From assembly GCA_030386875.1 (NCBI GenBank), contig CM059579.1, positions 16,216,484 through 16,280,483 on the forward strand: a stretch of 64,000 bases of DNA. Reading direction: 5' to 3'. A model generated the notes under the pieces. That model searched no databases. It was not told the origin of the DNA and saw nothing but the letters and a program-made list of their open reading frames with translations. Numbering within the stretch: the stretch's first letter is position 1; every line of letters starts with the position of its first letter. This DNA is from Morinoia aosen. Taxonomy: Eukaryota > Arthropoda > Malacostraca > Amphipoda > Talitridae. The position numbers and the translations under genes are program-made. Below, piece by piece: positions 34,677 through 45,650 of this stretch.

Positions 34677-35385
34677 CTTTCAAATGCAAAAGAATTATTC
34701 GGCTAAACCTGAACAAAATGCATTTATCTTAAATAAATCATCATTAAAACAAAATACATTTGGCTCATCGCAAGAACCAGCATCGCTGTTTGTGTGAGCT
34801 TTTTTTGTTCGCACATCACAACATTCATGAGCGAATGAATTTCCTCAAACCATTTATTTATTATTAGTTCTATACTAGTTGCTTTTCATAAAGAAATTAC
34901 AAAAAAAAAATTTTGCTGCTGAATTCTGTTCCTCGAGAGCTTTGAAAAATTCTACACATTATCGTTTCTGTTTCCCAAACTCGAACATACGCTAAAGCAG
35001 TTCCCTTTCTTATCTCGAGAGCAAACGCTCCTTTACATTTATATCACGTTAAAATTTATCTAAATCCGCACGCAAACCTACCCCATTATTCTAAAGCGGA
35101 CGAGATTCGCTGCTATGTACACCGAGAGCTTTGTGGCCAGGGTGCATCTCATCGTATATCCTTCGCCTTGTCAACCCGCCGCCGGACTGCCCTCATTTAT
35201 CCGCAAATTACGGCCATCTTTTGCAAATTTGAATATTGCAAACCGATACCGATGCGTGCTCCCCTCCTCTCGCTGCAGGCCATGCCGCGAGGCTGTGAGA
35301 CATTGTGCCTGCGTGTCCCTCGGTGCCTCGCTTACCCTCAAGATATGGGGCTGCTGTCGGAGCTTGTGCTTCACTTGCCTTGAGT
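34677..35385. other. Unique DNA, no gene assigned
   Basis: A 127-codon frame from 35,115 has a more GC-rich, CpG-containing start (about 35,160-35,340) but no recognisable domain, and it continues into the minisatellite. Confidence 0.35.
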
Positions 35386-35735
35386 ACTTGTCTCCTGAGA
35401 CATGCTGCGTGCTTGTCTCCCGAGACATGCTGCGTGCTTGTCTCCCGAGATGTCCTGCGTGCTTGTCTCCCGAGATATCCTGCGTGCTTGTCTCCTGAGA
35501 TATCCTGCGTTGGTGTTTTTCCCGAGACATCCTGCGTTAGTGTTTTTCCCGAGACATCCTGCGTTAGTGTTTTTCCCGAGACATCATGCGTTAGTGTTTT
35601 TCCCGAGACATCCTGCGTTAGTGTTTTTCCCGAGACATCCTGCGTTAGTGTTTTTCCCGAGACATCCTGCGTTAGTGTTTTTCCCGAGACATCTTGCGTT
35701 AGTGTTTTTCCCGAGGCTTGGTGCGTGTGCATGTC
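35386..35735. repeat. 25-bp to 27-bp minisatellite built on GTCTCCCGAGAC
   Basis: The left part has five units of 25 bp (GTCTCCCGAGACATGCTGCG plus TGCTT). The right part has about eight units of 27 bp (CCCGAGACATCCTGCGTTAG plus TGTTTTT). GTCTC-CC-GAGAC in the left units is an inverted repeat; the right units have lost the left arm. Confidence 0.93.
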
Positions 35736-36147
35736 TTTTGAGACGAACCGTGCATGTGTCTTTTGAGTGGAGCGAGTCCCCCCCTATTCTATCAAGAAAG
35801 CATTACAGGTGGAAACATAGATTACAAAAGTGTATAAAGAACAATGGAGCTTATGTAAAAATTAAAAGTAATGAGTTGTTCAATAAAGAAATTATGGCAT
35901 TTGTCTGAGAACTTTTTGACTACCCATCGAACATGACCGCAGAATCCTTTTCCCTCGCACCTCTTAAAATAACCACCAAAAAATGAATAGTCGTAACTGG
36001 ATTACGAATCCTTCGCACTATATTCTCAATTATCCGGCCGCAAACGAAAATTACTTGAATGTGTCATGCTGTGTGCTTTGGATCGATCCAACCAGACCCT
36101 GTCACACGGAAGTCGCTTTATCAGACACGTCTCGTTTGATCTACCTC
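35736..36147. other. Unique AT-rich DNA, no feature recognised
   Basis: No gene or repeat recognised. Confidence 0.4.
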
Positions 36148-36374
36148 TTAACTCTTTGACTGCGATGGGTTAAGTTGATGTTCAATATCCAACTCAAACT
36201 TAAAGTTGAAGTTGTTGAAAATTTTATAAATAACAAAGATTTACTGTGTTAGATAAATACAATATATTTAAAGATATTATTAAAAGTTTTAAACGTCCCA
36301 TCACTGGATCGTTTTGCAGCTGGAAAAACTTAAGCACGACCCACCGGTGGGTCATACCGCAATGAATGTGTTAT
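36148..36374 (+). mobile_element. TTAA MITE, A/B mosaic (copy A4)
   Basis: Begins TTAACTCTTTGACTGCGATG, a family B-like terminus, but continues with TTCAATATCCAACTC and ends with the family A right part (GACCCACCGGTGGGTC, AATGAATGTGTTA). The CCCATCACTGGATCG site is a decayed version of the family A palindrome. Confidence 0.75.
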
Positions 36375-36595
36375 AAAGGAGTGCCGACTTTAGACACCGG
36401 TGGTACACCGAGGGAATTTTCAGAATGTTGCTAACAGAACAGCAGTCACAAACTCAATTTCCCTATATACTAAATCAAATTAAATGGAGGTACTTTCCAG
36501 TTAATGTTTGCTTCTTTCAACATTCCTTACTACACGACTTTAAATTTGAGTAGAATATTGAACTTCAGTTTTACCGGCCGCATTCAAAGTGTTGA
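36375..36595 (-). mobile_element. TTAA MITE family B, diverged copy 3
   Basis: In reverse orientation: ACACCGGTGGTACACCGAGG, CAGCAGTCACAAACTCAATT, AATATTGAACTTCAGTTTTA, GCATTCAAAGTGTTGAA. It directly abuts the preceding mosaic copy. Both termini are decayed. Confidence 0.68.
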
Positions 36596-37324
36596 AAGAG
36601 TCCCGACTTGAGCCAAAGCCTGACACTGTGTCCTTGATTTTAATTCAGCGTCAGAGAATTAATTAATTAATTCCAACATTATGATTTTCACTACTCCAAT
36701 GTTACCTTTCTGAAGCTTCTTCTCCACGAAATGTTTGTGCAACAAACTTTACGCGCTATGTTAAGGTGTTGTTTCGGTAGCTCTAGCATTTGACGATGTA
36801 CACAAGTCTGCTGTGTATCACACTTCGTGGTTGTGGTGGTAGCCTTTGTTAACATTCCGTGGACTCATAAACCGTGAATGTTTACACCAATTCACTCAAA
36901 TTTTTGGTAAAAGTTTAGCTTCTTTGCTTTTACCGTAGGAACTATTTGAGATGTTACTCACCCTGAAAAAGAAAAAATTACGGTTTTTTTAATTTGCTTC
37001 AATGGAATTTATTGTGCTTGAACTATCTTTTTATTCACGTGTTTCAGAGAACGTTCCTCTCCTCTTTAACAACTCTTCTTAAAAAATACGCGAAATTTTT
37101 TTTAGCAGGGATTTGGTGCGTTTTATCCCCAACTTATCATTTTCTACCATACATTGCGACCTTGTAAACAGTGCATGAGTCCACAGGTGCTAGCAAAGAA
37201 GCACTAAAATGAATACAACATTCTACTGCTTCCACGTAAGTGTTTTTTTATTCTGCAAACTTGTGAGGCGTGTAATGCTGTAGCAATTACTTACATTTTT
37301 AATTACTTAATGAACTTAAACTTC
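36596..37324. other. Unique AT-rich DNA, no feature recognised
   Basis: No gene or repeat recognised. Confidence 0.4.
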
Positions 37325-37528
37325 AGTCACGCGCACTACTTCAAAATTAAATTTAATTTCTTCAATACGAAATTTTATTTCATCGAAGAAAAATTTGATT
37401 TCATGAAAGAAAATTATTTCATCGAAACAAAATTCAATCTCATCATCGCAAAATTGGATTTAGTTACCACAAAGAAGGGTCCACCAAAGCGAAGTTGGAC
37501 TTCGTCACAAAATCTGGTCTTATTAAAA
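37325..37528. repeat. Degenerate ~20-25 bp TTTCATCRAA-type repeat
   Basis: AAATTTxATTTCATCGAA-like modules recur about eight times (for example 37,366, 37,385, 37,405, 37,425, 37,450), some with TTCATGAAA or TCATCATCG. It leads directly into the large inverted repeat, whose arms contain the same TTCATCAGATTT motif. Confidence 0.65.
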
Positions 37529-37616
37529 CAAAATTCTACTTCATCAGATTTGAACTCAATACCATCAAATTTCTTATTGATGGTATTGAGTTTAAATCTG
37601 ATGAAATAGAATTTTG
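37529..37616. repeat. Near-perfect 40-bp inverted repeat with 8-nt loop
   Basis: The left arm 37,529-37,568 and right arm 37,577-37,616 pair with two mismatches. One is G.U-compatible in a plus transcript, the other in a minus transcript. The 8-nt loop is ATTTCTTA. The arms include CTTCATCAGATTTGAACTC and its complement. It may be a hairpin RNA source, a template-switch product or a tiny MITE; nothing in the sequence decides between these. Confidence 0.92.
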
Positions 37617-39989
37617 GAAAAATTTGACAAGATCGATGCACAAATTTATTCTACCTTAACAGTTCGCTGAAAAAGGTTTTTCTATTTTCCATGGACCAAG
37701 ATGAGCCATTCACTTGGATTCAACTAAGGAGCTTAATTATATCACCGCAGCTCATGAAATGCAAATTAAATATATATTTTCTCAATGCAACTGGATACAG
37801 TCTCAGCATGATTTCATAATCCATCAGAAGGATTGCTTCCCCTGAACTTGCTTTCATATAAATTTCCAGATTGTCACTTTATTTCCTCAGATTTAATCCG
37901 ATTTAGCTCTCGTGGAGCGCATTTAAATGCACGGTTTGCGGGAAGCGTTACAATTTCTGAAGCGTATTTGCCGGAACAAATATTACTGGAGCGAAAGAGA
38001 AAAGAAAACGTAACTTTAATTCAATTCAGAGTCCAGGAATTCCTATAGTGGAACAAAGAATGAGATTAATTGACGCTATTGTAAATAGCTTAATAAAACA
38101 TGGCTTCAATCATAAGCTGGGAATTTTTACTGTGGAGTAAAAACTGAAATACATTGATGCTATTGCAAGTACAGACATCACTTTCATAATGTTAAAGGTT
38201 TTGTGCGATTTATGAATTGCTCAGAAAGACACTTTTCTGTTACCATTCGATAGATAACTAAAATAATTTTCACAAGTTTTAAAGTTTTTATTGCTCTTTA
38301 TTATTTTCAAAATATTGTCAAAAAAGTGTGTTAGTTTCAACACCTTTTATAAAAGCTATTTCATAAAACTTCTTTCAATGTATGTATCTTTTCGTTCTTA
38401 TACCGAGCATGAAATAAAAGACTTGAATACCATGTATTAGACACGTATTTCAATTTATAAGAATTCTGCAAACAGATGTCATTAGACTTAGAAACAAGGA
38501 TAAACAAAAAAACTCACCAGTTTATGGGCCAATTAATAAAAAATATATTATTTTGTTTCTCATTTTATTCATTTTTTAATACGCTTCATTTACTGTAAAT
38601 TATTTCAATTACTTTTAACTTTAGATTCCACTTTCTTGAAACTGAACGTCGTCTTCATATCAAACTTCTTTGCGTTGAAATAACAAGAAACAGGTGTAGC
38701 TCTCGCTCAGAATCACTCACAACATCCGTGTGGGAGTCGACGGAGTGGCCCGACCTGGAGAACACTATCCCTTTGTGTTCAAATCAAATGAAGCACTCAG
38801 GTTTTCGATATCCGTGCAGTATTTGTATCGGATTTCCTAACCCTGTTAAGAATTTGCGGTCGCTGTGAAGTAATTGAGTTAGACAGCGTCCTTACTGAAT
38901 GTCGGTACTCGGGTGGAGGGGTTTGCCTCTTCTCAGGGAGGGACTTGTCGCTTCATCCCTTCTTCTGTATAAATTGCCTCGTTGTCATCTCATGCACAAT
39001 CCAACTCAGCACAATCGTCGACAGTTTTTACGCGTTTCTCTGATGTATTCATTGGCCAGAGAAATATACGCGGAGGGTCGTCTGCCACTGGCACGGTCGC
39101 CTTGGTTCATGAGCTCAACGATTAGAGAGGTTCTCAGCCAACAATGAAGAATTTCTTCGCGTGCATGGTTCTAGTTAACACTGTTAACTGCCATTAAGTT
39201 GTAATATTTAATTCCAATATACAATAAATACCAATATGTATACTGATATTTGTATGCAATATATATTTTTCATAAAAATATGTTTGTATATTAGAGTATA
39301 TATATATTAGTGAATATGTAATGAATGGGGAAAATCATTGTAATTACGTAACTTCAAACTGATGTTCATTAATGACATCGTTTAACATGCTTTTGATCTC
39401 TGAATGATATTAAATCAAGCTTCGCAATAAATAACCCACGCAAAAATGAACACCTGCCAAAAAAAAACACGTAAAGACACACAACGGTCTGGTAGTATTA
39501 TTTCCACTAGGGAACGTTCTTAGGTTTCCTTTTTTATCGAGTCTTCCCTAGTAGACCATGTTCGTCGTTAAAGTCAACTTTTCTTTGAAGCCATTTATAA
39601 TGATCATTGAAGTTTCTTCACGCTAATCACTTAAGTGGCTTTAGAAACATCGCTATGGAATACGAGTGTTTCTCTATATTTGAACGCTAACTGATCCGTG
39701 CTGGCCACCCATGCATGAGTTAGTGAATGGTCTCAGTGTCAACAGACTCAAATTGCGGCAAATTTATTGCTTTCCTAAAAATCTTTGTGAAGCTCTTATA
39801 GCCGCGATCTGTTCTATTTTCAAGTCCATTCGTCTCAAGAAAGTAAAACTGATGCGTCTGTAATATCTTTGACTTCATTTTTAAATAACATAATCGATTG
39901 AGAATTTTTAGTGCGTGTTTCTGAGTATGAACTTTGATTAAGTATAGAATGTCCGTGTCTAAAGTTTTCTCCAAAGTATACGAATATAT
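37617..39989. other. Unique AT-rich DNA, no gene recognised
   Basis: 2.4 kb without a tandem array or known repeat. An 82-codon frame from 38,899 has no recognisable domain. Confidence 0.4.
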
Positions 39990-40240
39990 TCTCGCAATGC
40001 TCTTCTTTTGTTTTCATGAAGTCTTTCGCTTTGAATGCTTTCATTTATACCACCCTTGTCACAAGTCGTGGACGTCTAGTTCATTTCTCCACCTCGTCGT
40101 TCGCTTATTTTCGTGAAATTTTTATGTTTTAAATATTTTCATGCATACGAACTTCATCATAAATCGTAAATCTACTGTTCCGTCATCCACAACGTCGTTG
40201 ACTTGTTTTCGTGAAATGTTTAACTTGAAGTGTTTTCATT
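39990..40240. repeat. ~95-bp tandem repeat, about three diverged units
   Basis: The module TTTTCRTGAA..TTTTCAT recurs near 40,010, 40,110 and 40,206, with CGTCGTTCGCTTATTTTCG and CGTCGTTGACTTGTTTTCG at the last two. Old and imperfect. Confidence 0.65.
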
Positions 40241-40443
40241 GACGAGCGTGTGACCTCCGGAAGTAGTGAGCAGTTCGACGAGACGAGAGCGCGTGCACGC
40301 GACAGTTCCCCAGCACTGCATCGATCGTCGTATTATTCTGGTGCTTATTGAGCTCCTAGTATTGAATTATACAAACTGATCGTCTCGAGTCTGATCCCTC
40401 GCCGTCCCCTGTGTGGTTCTGTGTTGTCCCTTGAGTTGCTTCG

Positions 40444-41690
40444 TGTCTTGCCCCCTCCCTCTGTTGCTCCCTCCCTCTGTGGTGTCCCCTCCTTCTGGGC
40501 TGCACCCCTCCTTCTGGGCTGCACCCCTCCTTCTGGGCTGCCCCCTCCTTCTGTGTTGCCCCCTCCTTCTGTGTTGCCCCCTCCTTCTGTGTTGCCCCCT
40601 CCTTCTGTGTTGCCCCCCCCTCCTTCTGTGTTGCCCCCCCCTCCTTCTGTGTTGCCCCCCTCCCTCTGTGTTGCCCCCTCCCTCTGTGTTGCCCCCTCCT
40701 TCTGTGTTGCCCCCTCCTTCTGTGTTGCCCCCTCCTTCTGTGTTGCCCCCTCCTTCTGTGTTGCCCCCCCCTCCTTCTGTGTTGCCCCCCCCCCCTCCTT
40801 CTGTGTTGCCCCCCCTCCCTCTGTGTTGCCCCCCTCCCTCTGTGTTGCCCCCCTCCCTCTGTGTTGCCCCCCTCCCTCTGTGTTGCCCCCCTCCCTCTGT
40901 GTTGCCCCCCCTCCCTCTGTGTTGCCCCCCCTCCCTCTGTGTTGCCCCCCTCCATCTGTGTTGCCCCCCTCCCTCTGTGTTGCCCCCCTCCCTCTGTGTT
41001 GCCCTTCCCTCCCTCTGTGTTGCCCTCCCCTCCCTCTGTGTTGCCCCCCCCCCTCCCTCTGTGTTGCCCCCCCCCCTCCCTCTGTGTTGCCCCCCCCCTC
41101 CCTCTGTGTTGCCTCCCCTCCCTCTGTGTTGCCTCCCCTCCCTCTGTGTTGCCCTCCCCTCCCTCTGTGTTGCCCTCCCCTCCCTCTGTGTTGCCCTCCC
41201 CTCCCTCTGTGTTGCCCTCCCCTCCCTCTGTTGCCCCCCCTCCTCCCTCTGTGTTGCCCCCCCCCCCTCCTTCTGTGTTGCCCCCCCTCCCTCTGTGTTG
41301 CCCCCCCTCTCCCTCTGTGTTGCCCCCCCTCTCCCTCTGTGTTGCCCCCCCCCTCCATCTGTGTTGCCCCCCCCTCCATCTGTGTTGCCCCCCCCCCTCC
41401 ATCTGTGTTGCCCCCCCCCCTCCATCTGTGTTGCCCCCCCCCTCCCTCCCTCTGTGTTGCCCCCCCCCCCTCCCTCTGTGTTGCCCCCCCTCCCTTTGTG
41501 TTGCCATCCCCCCATCCCTCTGTGTTGCCCCCCCCTCCTTCTGTGTTGCCCCTCTCCCTCTGTGTTGCCCCTCTCCCTCTGTGTTGCACCTCTCCCTCTG
41601 TGTTGCCCACTCCCTCTGTGTTGCCCACTCCCTCTGTGTTGCCCCTCTCCCTCTGTGTTGCCCACTCCCTCTAAGTTGCCCCTTTACTTT
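40444..41690. repeat. Poly-C-containing ~19-24 bp minisatellite (CCCTCCxTCTGTGTTGCCCC)
   Basis: About 60 units of CCTCC(C/T/A)TCTGTGTTGCCC with a variable C run of 2-10 bases. Clustered variants include CTTCTGTG (about 40,480-40,800), CATCTGTG (about 41,350-41,440) and CTCTCC (right end). The minus strand is extremely G-rich (repeated GGGGGG..GAGGGAGG). Long open frames in every reading frame on both strands (up to 456 codons) are artefacts. Confidence 0.95.
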
Positions 41691-42109
41691 CCTTCTTCTC
41701 GTTCCCTCACTCAGTGATACACCCATCAGGCCAAGCGTGTTACCTCGTAATGTTGCTCCATGTATAGGTTCAATGTTGCCCCCTTGTTGTCCCCTTCCTC
41801 CAAATATTTTGCCCCCTTTGATGCTCCAAATTTTGTCTCTCCTTAGTTACCCTCAGCATTTTACACTCATCGTTGTTCTCCAATCTGTGGTGTCCACAGG
41901 TTGTTTCTGGAATAAAATCCACTTCAAGTTTACTTATTCTGAGGCCCGAATGAAATTTCAAGGGTATGATGTTTACACGCTCTTTTCTGTATATGTCTGC
42001 ATGTAATTTCTGGAGTATAATTTCCGCGTATAATTTGCTGAATATTATGTTCAAAATAAATTTCCCTCATATTAACATCAAATTTCTTACAGAAGATGTC
42101 GACGTGCTA
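41691..42109. other. Unique DNA grading into a degenerate tandem region
   Basis: From about 41,915, loosely repeated GATGT..ACACG..TTTCTGGA modules precede the clear 27-bp array. Confidence 0.45.
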
Positions 42110-42244
42110 TTTGAGCACGACGACAATGGACAATACGATGTCTACATGCAATTTCCTACACAGGATGCCTACGTGCAATTTCCTACACAAGATGTCTTCG
42201 TGCAATTTTCAACGCGAGATGTCGACTTAGGATTTCCAGAATAG
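42110..42244 (+). repeat. 27-bp tandem repeat, in frame, four to five units
   Basis: GATG starts at 42,137, 42,164, 42,191 and 42,218, exact 27-bp spacing. The unit is GATGTCTACATGCAATTTCC plus TACACAG. The array lies in an open frame from an ATG at 41,966 to a stop at 42,242-42,244 and would encode a 9-residue repeat (DAYVQFPTQ type). A coding role is not demonstrated. Confidence 0.85.
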
Positions 42245-42759
42245 GAGGTCCACACGGTGGTGTCACTACGTAGCTCCCCTCGCATTGCAGCGTCCGCTGT
42301 GTCGTCCCCTTTTGTCGCGTCCATGTAAGGCGTTGATTGCTTCACTTGTTGTGTTTCTGAGCAGATAGTCAGTTGAGAAAATGTTAATTTAGATTCCACG
42401 CTGATCTTCATTGATAGCACGTCACGACAAGGGTTTTCATTAATTGCGGAGAGGTGACGGAGACGGATGGAGATATGACGGAATAACCTAGCTAACGCCT
42501 GCAGTGTGTGTTTTTGATTTTGGAACTATTGGGTCTCGCTCTAATTGCAGTCAAAAAATATTAATTCTCTGTTATCACGTTTTTTAAATGGCTGTTAAAC
42601 GTGTTTTCCTATCAGATAAATTGAATACTTAAGAGCATTGCTGAAGTTAGTCTGTCTGTTAATCATATTACACCTCTTTAGAAATGTTCATTTGGGCGTA
42701 GCGAAGTAATAAGGGGCTTGAGAGATTTTTTGACAATATGAAGGAAGAAATCTAGTAAT
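42245..42759. other. Unique DNA, no feature recognised
   Basis: No gene or repeat recognised. Confidence 0.4.
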
Positions 42760-43062
42760 TTATTCCTGAGGTTTCGAGCTCGAGGTGAGATGGGCCTTTC
42801 TTCAGTCGAAATAGAAAAAAATTTTTGTATTATTACGGACCATCTATTTTTGGTTCACTGCTGTCCTGTTTTTCAGCACCTGTGGGACTTTTTTCTTCAT
42901 CTTTCATCTTGTTTCATGAACTTCTTTCTCTGCTCACTGTTTCTATACACCACGTGCATAAATTCCGCGTTCCCTGAAGTCCATACTAACTGGCGCTTTC
43001 CTCTTTTCTCTCTTTTGAACTTCTTTGATAAGGTTAAGGAGGCTTAAACTAACATCTAACCT
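42760..43062 (+). mobile_element. SINE-like family copy 11, head missing
   Basis: Begins within the family at TCGAGCTCGAGGTGAGATGG and keeps GGTTCACTGCTGTCCTG, CAGCACCTG, AAGTCCATACTAACTGG and GGAGGCTTAAACTAAC. Confidence 0.78.
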
Positions 43063-44895
43063 AAACTTTACACAACCCACTACGCTGGGAGTAGAAGGCG
43101 TATACATCTAGATGGGCCAAAGTGTGAAATGAGAATCAAAAAGGAAAAATGGAAGGCAAAGTACATCATGCGAAAGATCGGTCGCCCAGTATTCAGGCCT
43201 CCCGAAGCAAAGAGACAGAAAAATAAATAATAAAAGATAACGCTTACCTAACAACATATTTGAGCCTACAACTGACTCTCGTAACAAGTGTTACTAACTT
43301 TGTGATGGGCTACCAGGGCCCTTCTGAGGAGCTCAAGTTACCCGTGAAACGTAGAGAGGTAGGTCCCGGTTGTGTTGCTTCCGTCGGTATGAATTATGTC
43401 GTAAGGTGGGAGTATGCAATTTTTCTCGTATCATATTATATTTATTCGATCAGCAAAAATTAATTCCCTGAGGTATTTTATTTTCGTATAGAACTGTGTG
43501 TGCTTCGCGTTAATTTTGGCGAGAAGTTGAAATATTCGACTCTGTCTTACGTAAAAGGCGATTCTGTCTCACGCAAACTTGAGCAGCAGCGTGTCCTTAC
43601 TCCCAGCAACATTGTGCCCTACAAATCGTCGCCAATTACGACTTCTTCCATTAATTGCGAAAGTTACTGGCGTAGAAAATTCTGCCTGTTCATTGGCCAG
43701 TTTCAGACGGAGATCATCTACTGCAGTTTTTCAGGCTTTCAGTTGCTATCCAGAGTCCGAATGAGGTCTCCAACTTGGAGACCAAAGAAAGGGGTTTTTG
43801 GATAATCTCATAAGCCATTCGGAAGCCATTCACATACTAGATTTAGTTTCATTCTGTTGATATTTACCTTTATTTTCCTCTGCGGAGTTATTCCCTCACA
43901 TGCTGTTGTACATCGTGTTTCTCTTTCATATTGATTTAATTATTGCCAACTTTCCCTCGATACTTTTGCACCATACCTTGAATAACTATTCTTTGGCATC
44001 ACTTGGAATTGTAATACCGTAACTTAATAACAACTCCCCTCAATATGTTAGTTCTTCCTGATTTTCACTTTTTTTCCTCCCAGTTGTGTTTCCCTTCCCT
44101 CCCCTCACTCCGCTCTCACTCCACCCCCTCCTTTGGACTTGGTGCACCGCTTCTCAACTTTGGACAAAAAAATTTGCAGCCACCAGAAGTTGGTGAGCGA
44201 AATGGCGCTTGTTGCTCGCTTCAAATCCATTGCTGGAATAATCAAGGGTGAGAAGTTCAGTTTTATTGCCAGGCAGTGGCGGAGGACGGCGGCGTTTGTC
44301 GTGCGCTTTAAACTGTTTAGCGGATCACATGAACTAATTGGCTGCGTACGAGTTTTATGATAGCCATTACGGCGAGTTGGTCGGCTTTCTGATGTCGGCT
44401 GTAAATTGTCAGCGGAGGCACGAGGAGTGTGGTGTCACGCTAGCGGTTCGTGACCAGCAGCGGTCATTCTGCTCTGAATTGAACGACATATTGACGTGTG
44501 TGTTTCTGTTATTTCTGGCCGTTAAAGCATTAACACTTTGTTGTTATTTGTGGGTTTGGCATGATATGAAAGCGTTGACGATAGGACTGAACTTCCTCCT
44601 GGTGTTTAATTTCATACCTTCTCGCCTTCGATATTACTCTGGAAGTTGGAGTGGAAAATACGACTTTTGTAAGGAAAGCACTAAACAGATCGTTGGAATA
44701 TTAATGTTAAACTTAGTCACATAAAAGCTTTTAACTTAAATGTACTTGATGAATCGTATACAAACTTGCGTGAGTTCGAGTCGGCTCGTATTTTTTAAGG
44801 AAATACGTTTTGCATAAACAAAATTGCCGTTTTTTCCCTTGACTTACCAACCGTTGTCGTTTTATCTGTAATAACGTACCAACTGATGGCGTACT
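43063..44895. other. Unique DNA, no gene assigned
   Basis: Several open frames of 60-128 codons lie at 43,260-44,724, mostly on the plus strand (for example 43,500-43,805 and 44,338-44,724). No domain is recognised and no splice-delimited exon is evident. A diverged low-copy repeat or exon fragments are possible. Confidence 0.35.
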
Positions 44896-45181
44896 AAGCC
44901 CAAAAGATGCGAAGTCTCGAACTGAAGGTTAGGTGAGCCTTTTTTTTAGAAGTAGGATAAGTTTTTTGTTTTGATACAGATCACCTTTTTTTCGGCTTCC
45001 TCGTTTTTTTGTGCGTTACTTTTTTCAATTTCAATTTTGTTTCATAAACTTTTTTCAATTTTACTGCTACGATCCTCAGAGCGTGGGGACACTGTTAGAG
45101 CGTAGGTTCCTCGTTTCCTCCTTTTCTCTTTGGAACGCCTTTGTTGTGGTTAGGGAGATTTAAAGTAACACCTAATCTAAT
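44896..45181 (+). mobile_element. SINE-like family copy 12, diverged and shortened
   Basis: AAGTCTCGAACTGAAGG, TTAGGTGAGCC, TTTCCTCGTTTCCTCC, TCTCTTTGGAACGCCTTTG and GGGAGATTTAAAGTAAC appear in family order. Confidence 0.68.
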
Positions 45182-45189
45182 TTACTAGT

Positions 45190-45480
45190 ACCCAGCAAAC
45201 CACCTGTTGTTGCTAGTCATAGCCGTGTGGTTTAAGGACCTGCCTCCGTGCGAGCATCGAGGGTTCGAATCCCGGCGCTGGGTGGCAATTTTCTCCGTTG
45301 GTTATAGGGGAAAAATTCTAAGCACATTACCCCACTACCCAGGTTCTGAAATGGGTACCGGTCTTGACCGGGGGAAAGCGTCATGGCGTCATGGCGTCCT
45401 GGTGTTAGTTATAAGCCATTTGAAAAACCAATGTGCAAGGTGATATGTATCACTGTATCAGGCTCGAATTGGAGATAAAA
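45190..45480 (+). mobile_element. tRNA-derived SINE
   Basis: The head contains an A-box-like TAGCCGTGTGG at 45,220-45,230 and a perfect B box GGTTCGAATCC at 45,262-45,272, about 32 bp apart as in tRNA promoters. A tRNA-unrelated body follows (TACCCCACTACCC, GGTACCGGTCTTGACC, a GTCATGGC doublet). No complete cloverleaf with a matching acceptor stem is visible, so this is a SINE rather than a tRNA gene. The boundaries are approximate. Confidence 0.78.
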
Positions 45481-45498
45481 CATACGTAGATGCCTATG

Positions 45499-45650
45499 TT
45501 TGTTGCTTGTATAGACACATCACCCGAGCAGTTGTTGCTTGTATTGACACATCACCCGAGCAGTTGTTGCTTGTATTGACACATCACCCGAGCAGTTGTT
45601 GCTTGTATTGATACAGCACCCCCAGCAGTTGTTGCTGGAATTGACACCAC
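45499..45650. repeat. 32-bp tandem repeat, four units
   Basis: TTGTTGCTTGTATTGACACA plus TCACCCGAGCAG repeats at exact 32-bp spacing. It lies directly downstream of the tRNA-derived SINE, and the last unit is diverged. Confidence 0.92.

Noticed and set aside
35115..35498. Possible Cys-rich secreted protein of 127 codons
   Set aside because: The second half is minisatellite, the first half has no signal peptide or recognised fold, and the opposite strand is equally open.
40345..42006. Six overlapping frames of 380-456 codons on both strands
   Set aside because: All three frames of both strands are open because the CCCTCC..GTGTTG unit lacks stops; repeat artefact.
45210..45290. Functional tRNA gene
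   Set aside because: A good B box and a fair A box are present, but no complete cloverleaf or paired acceptor stem, and a SINE-type body follows.
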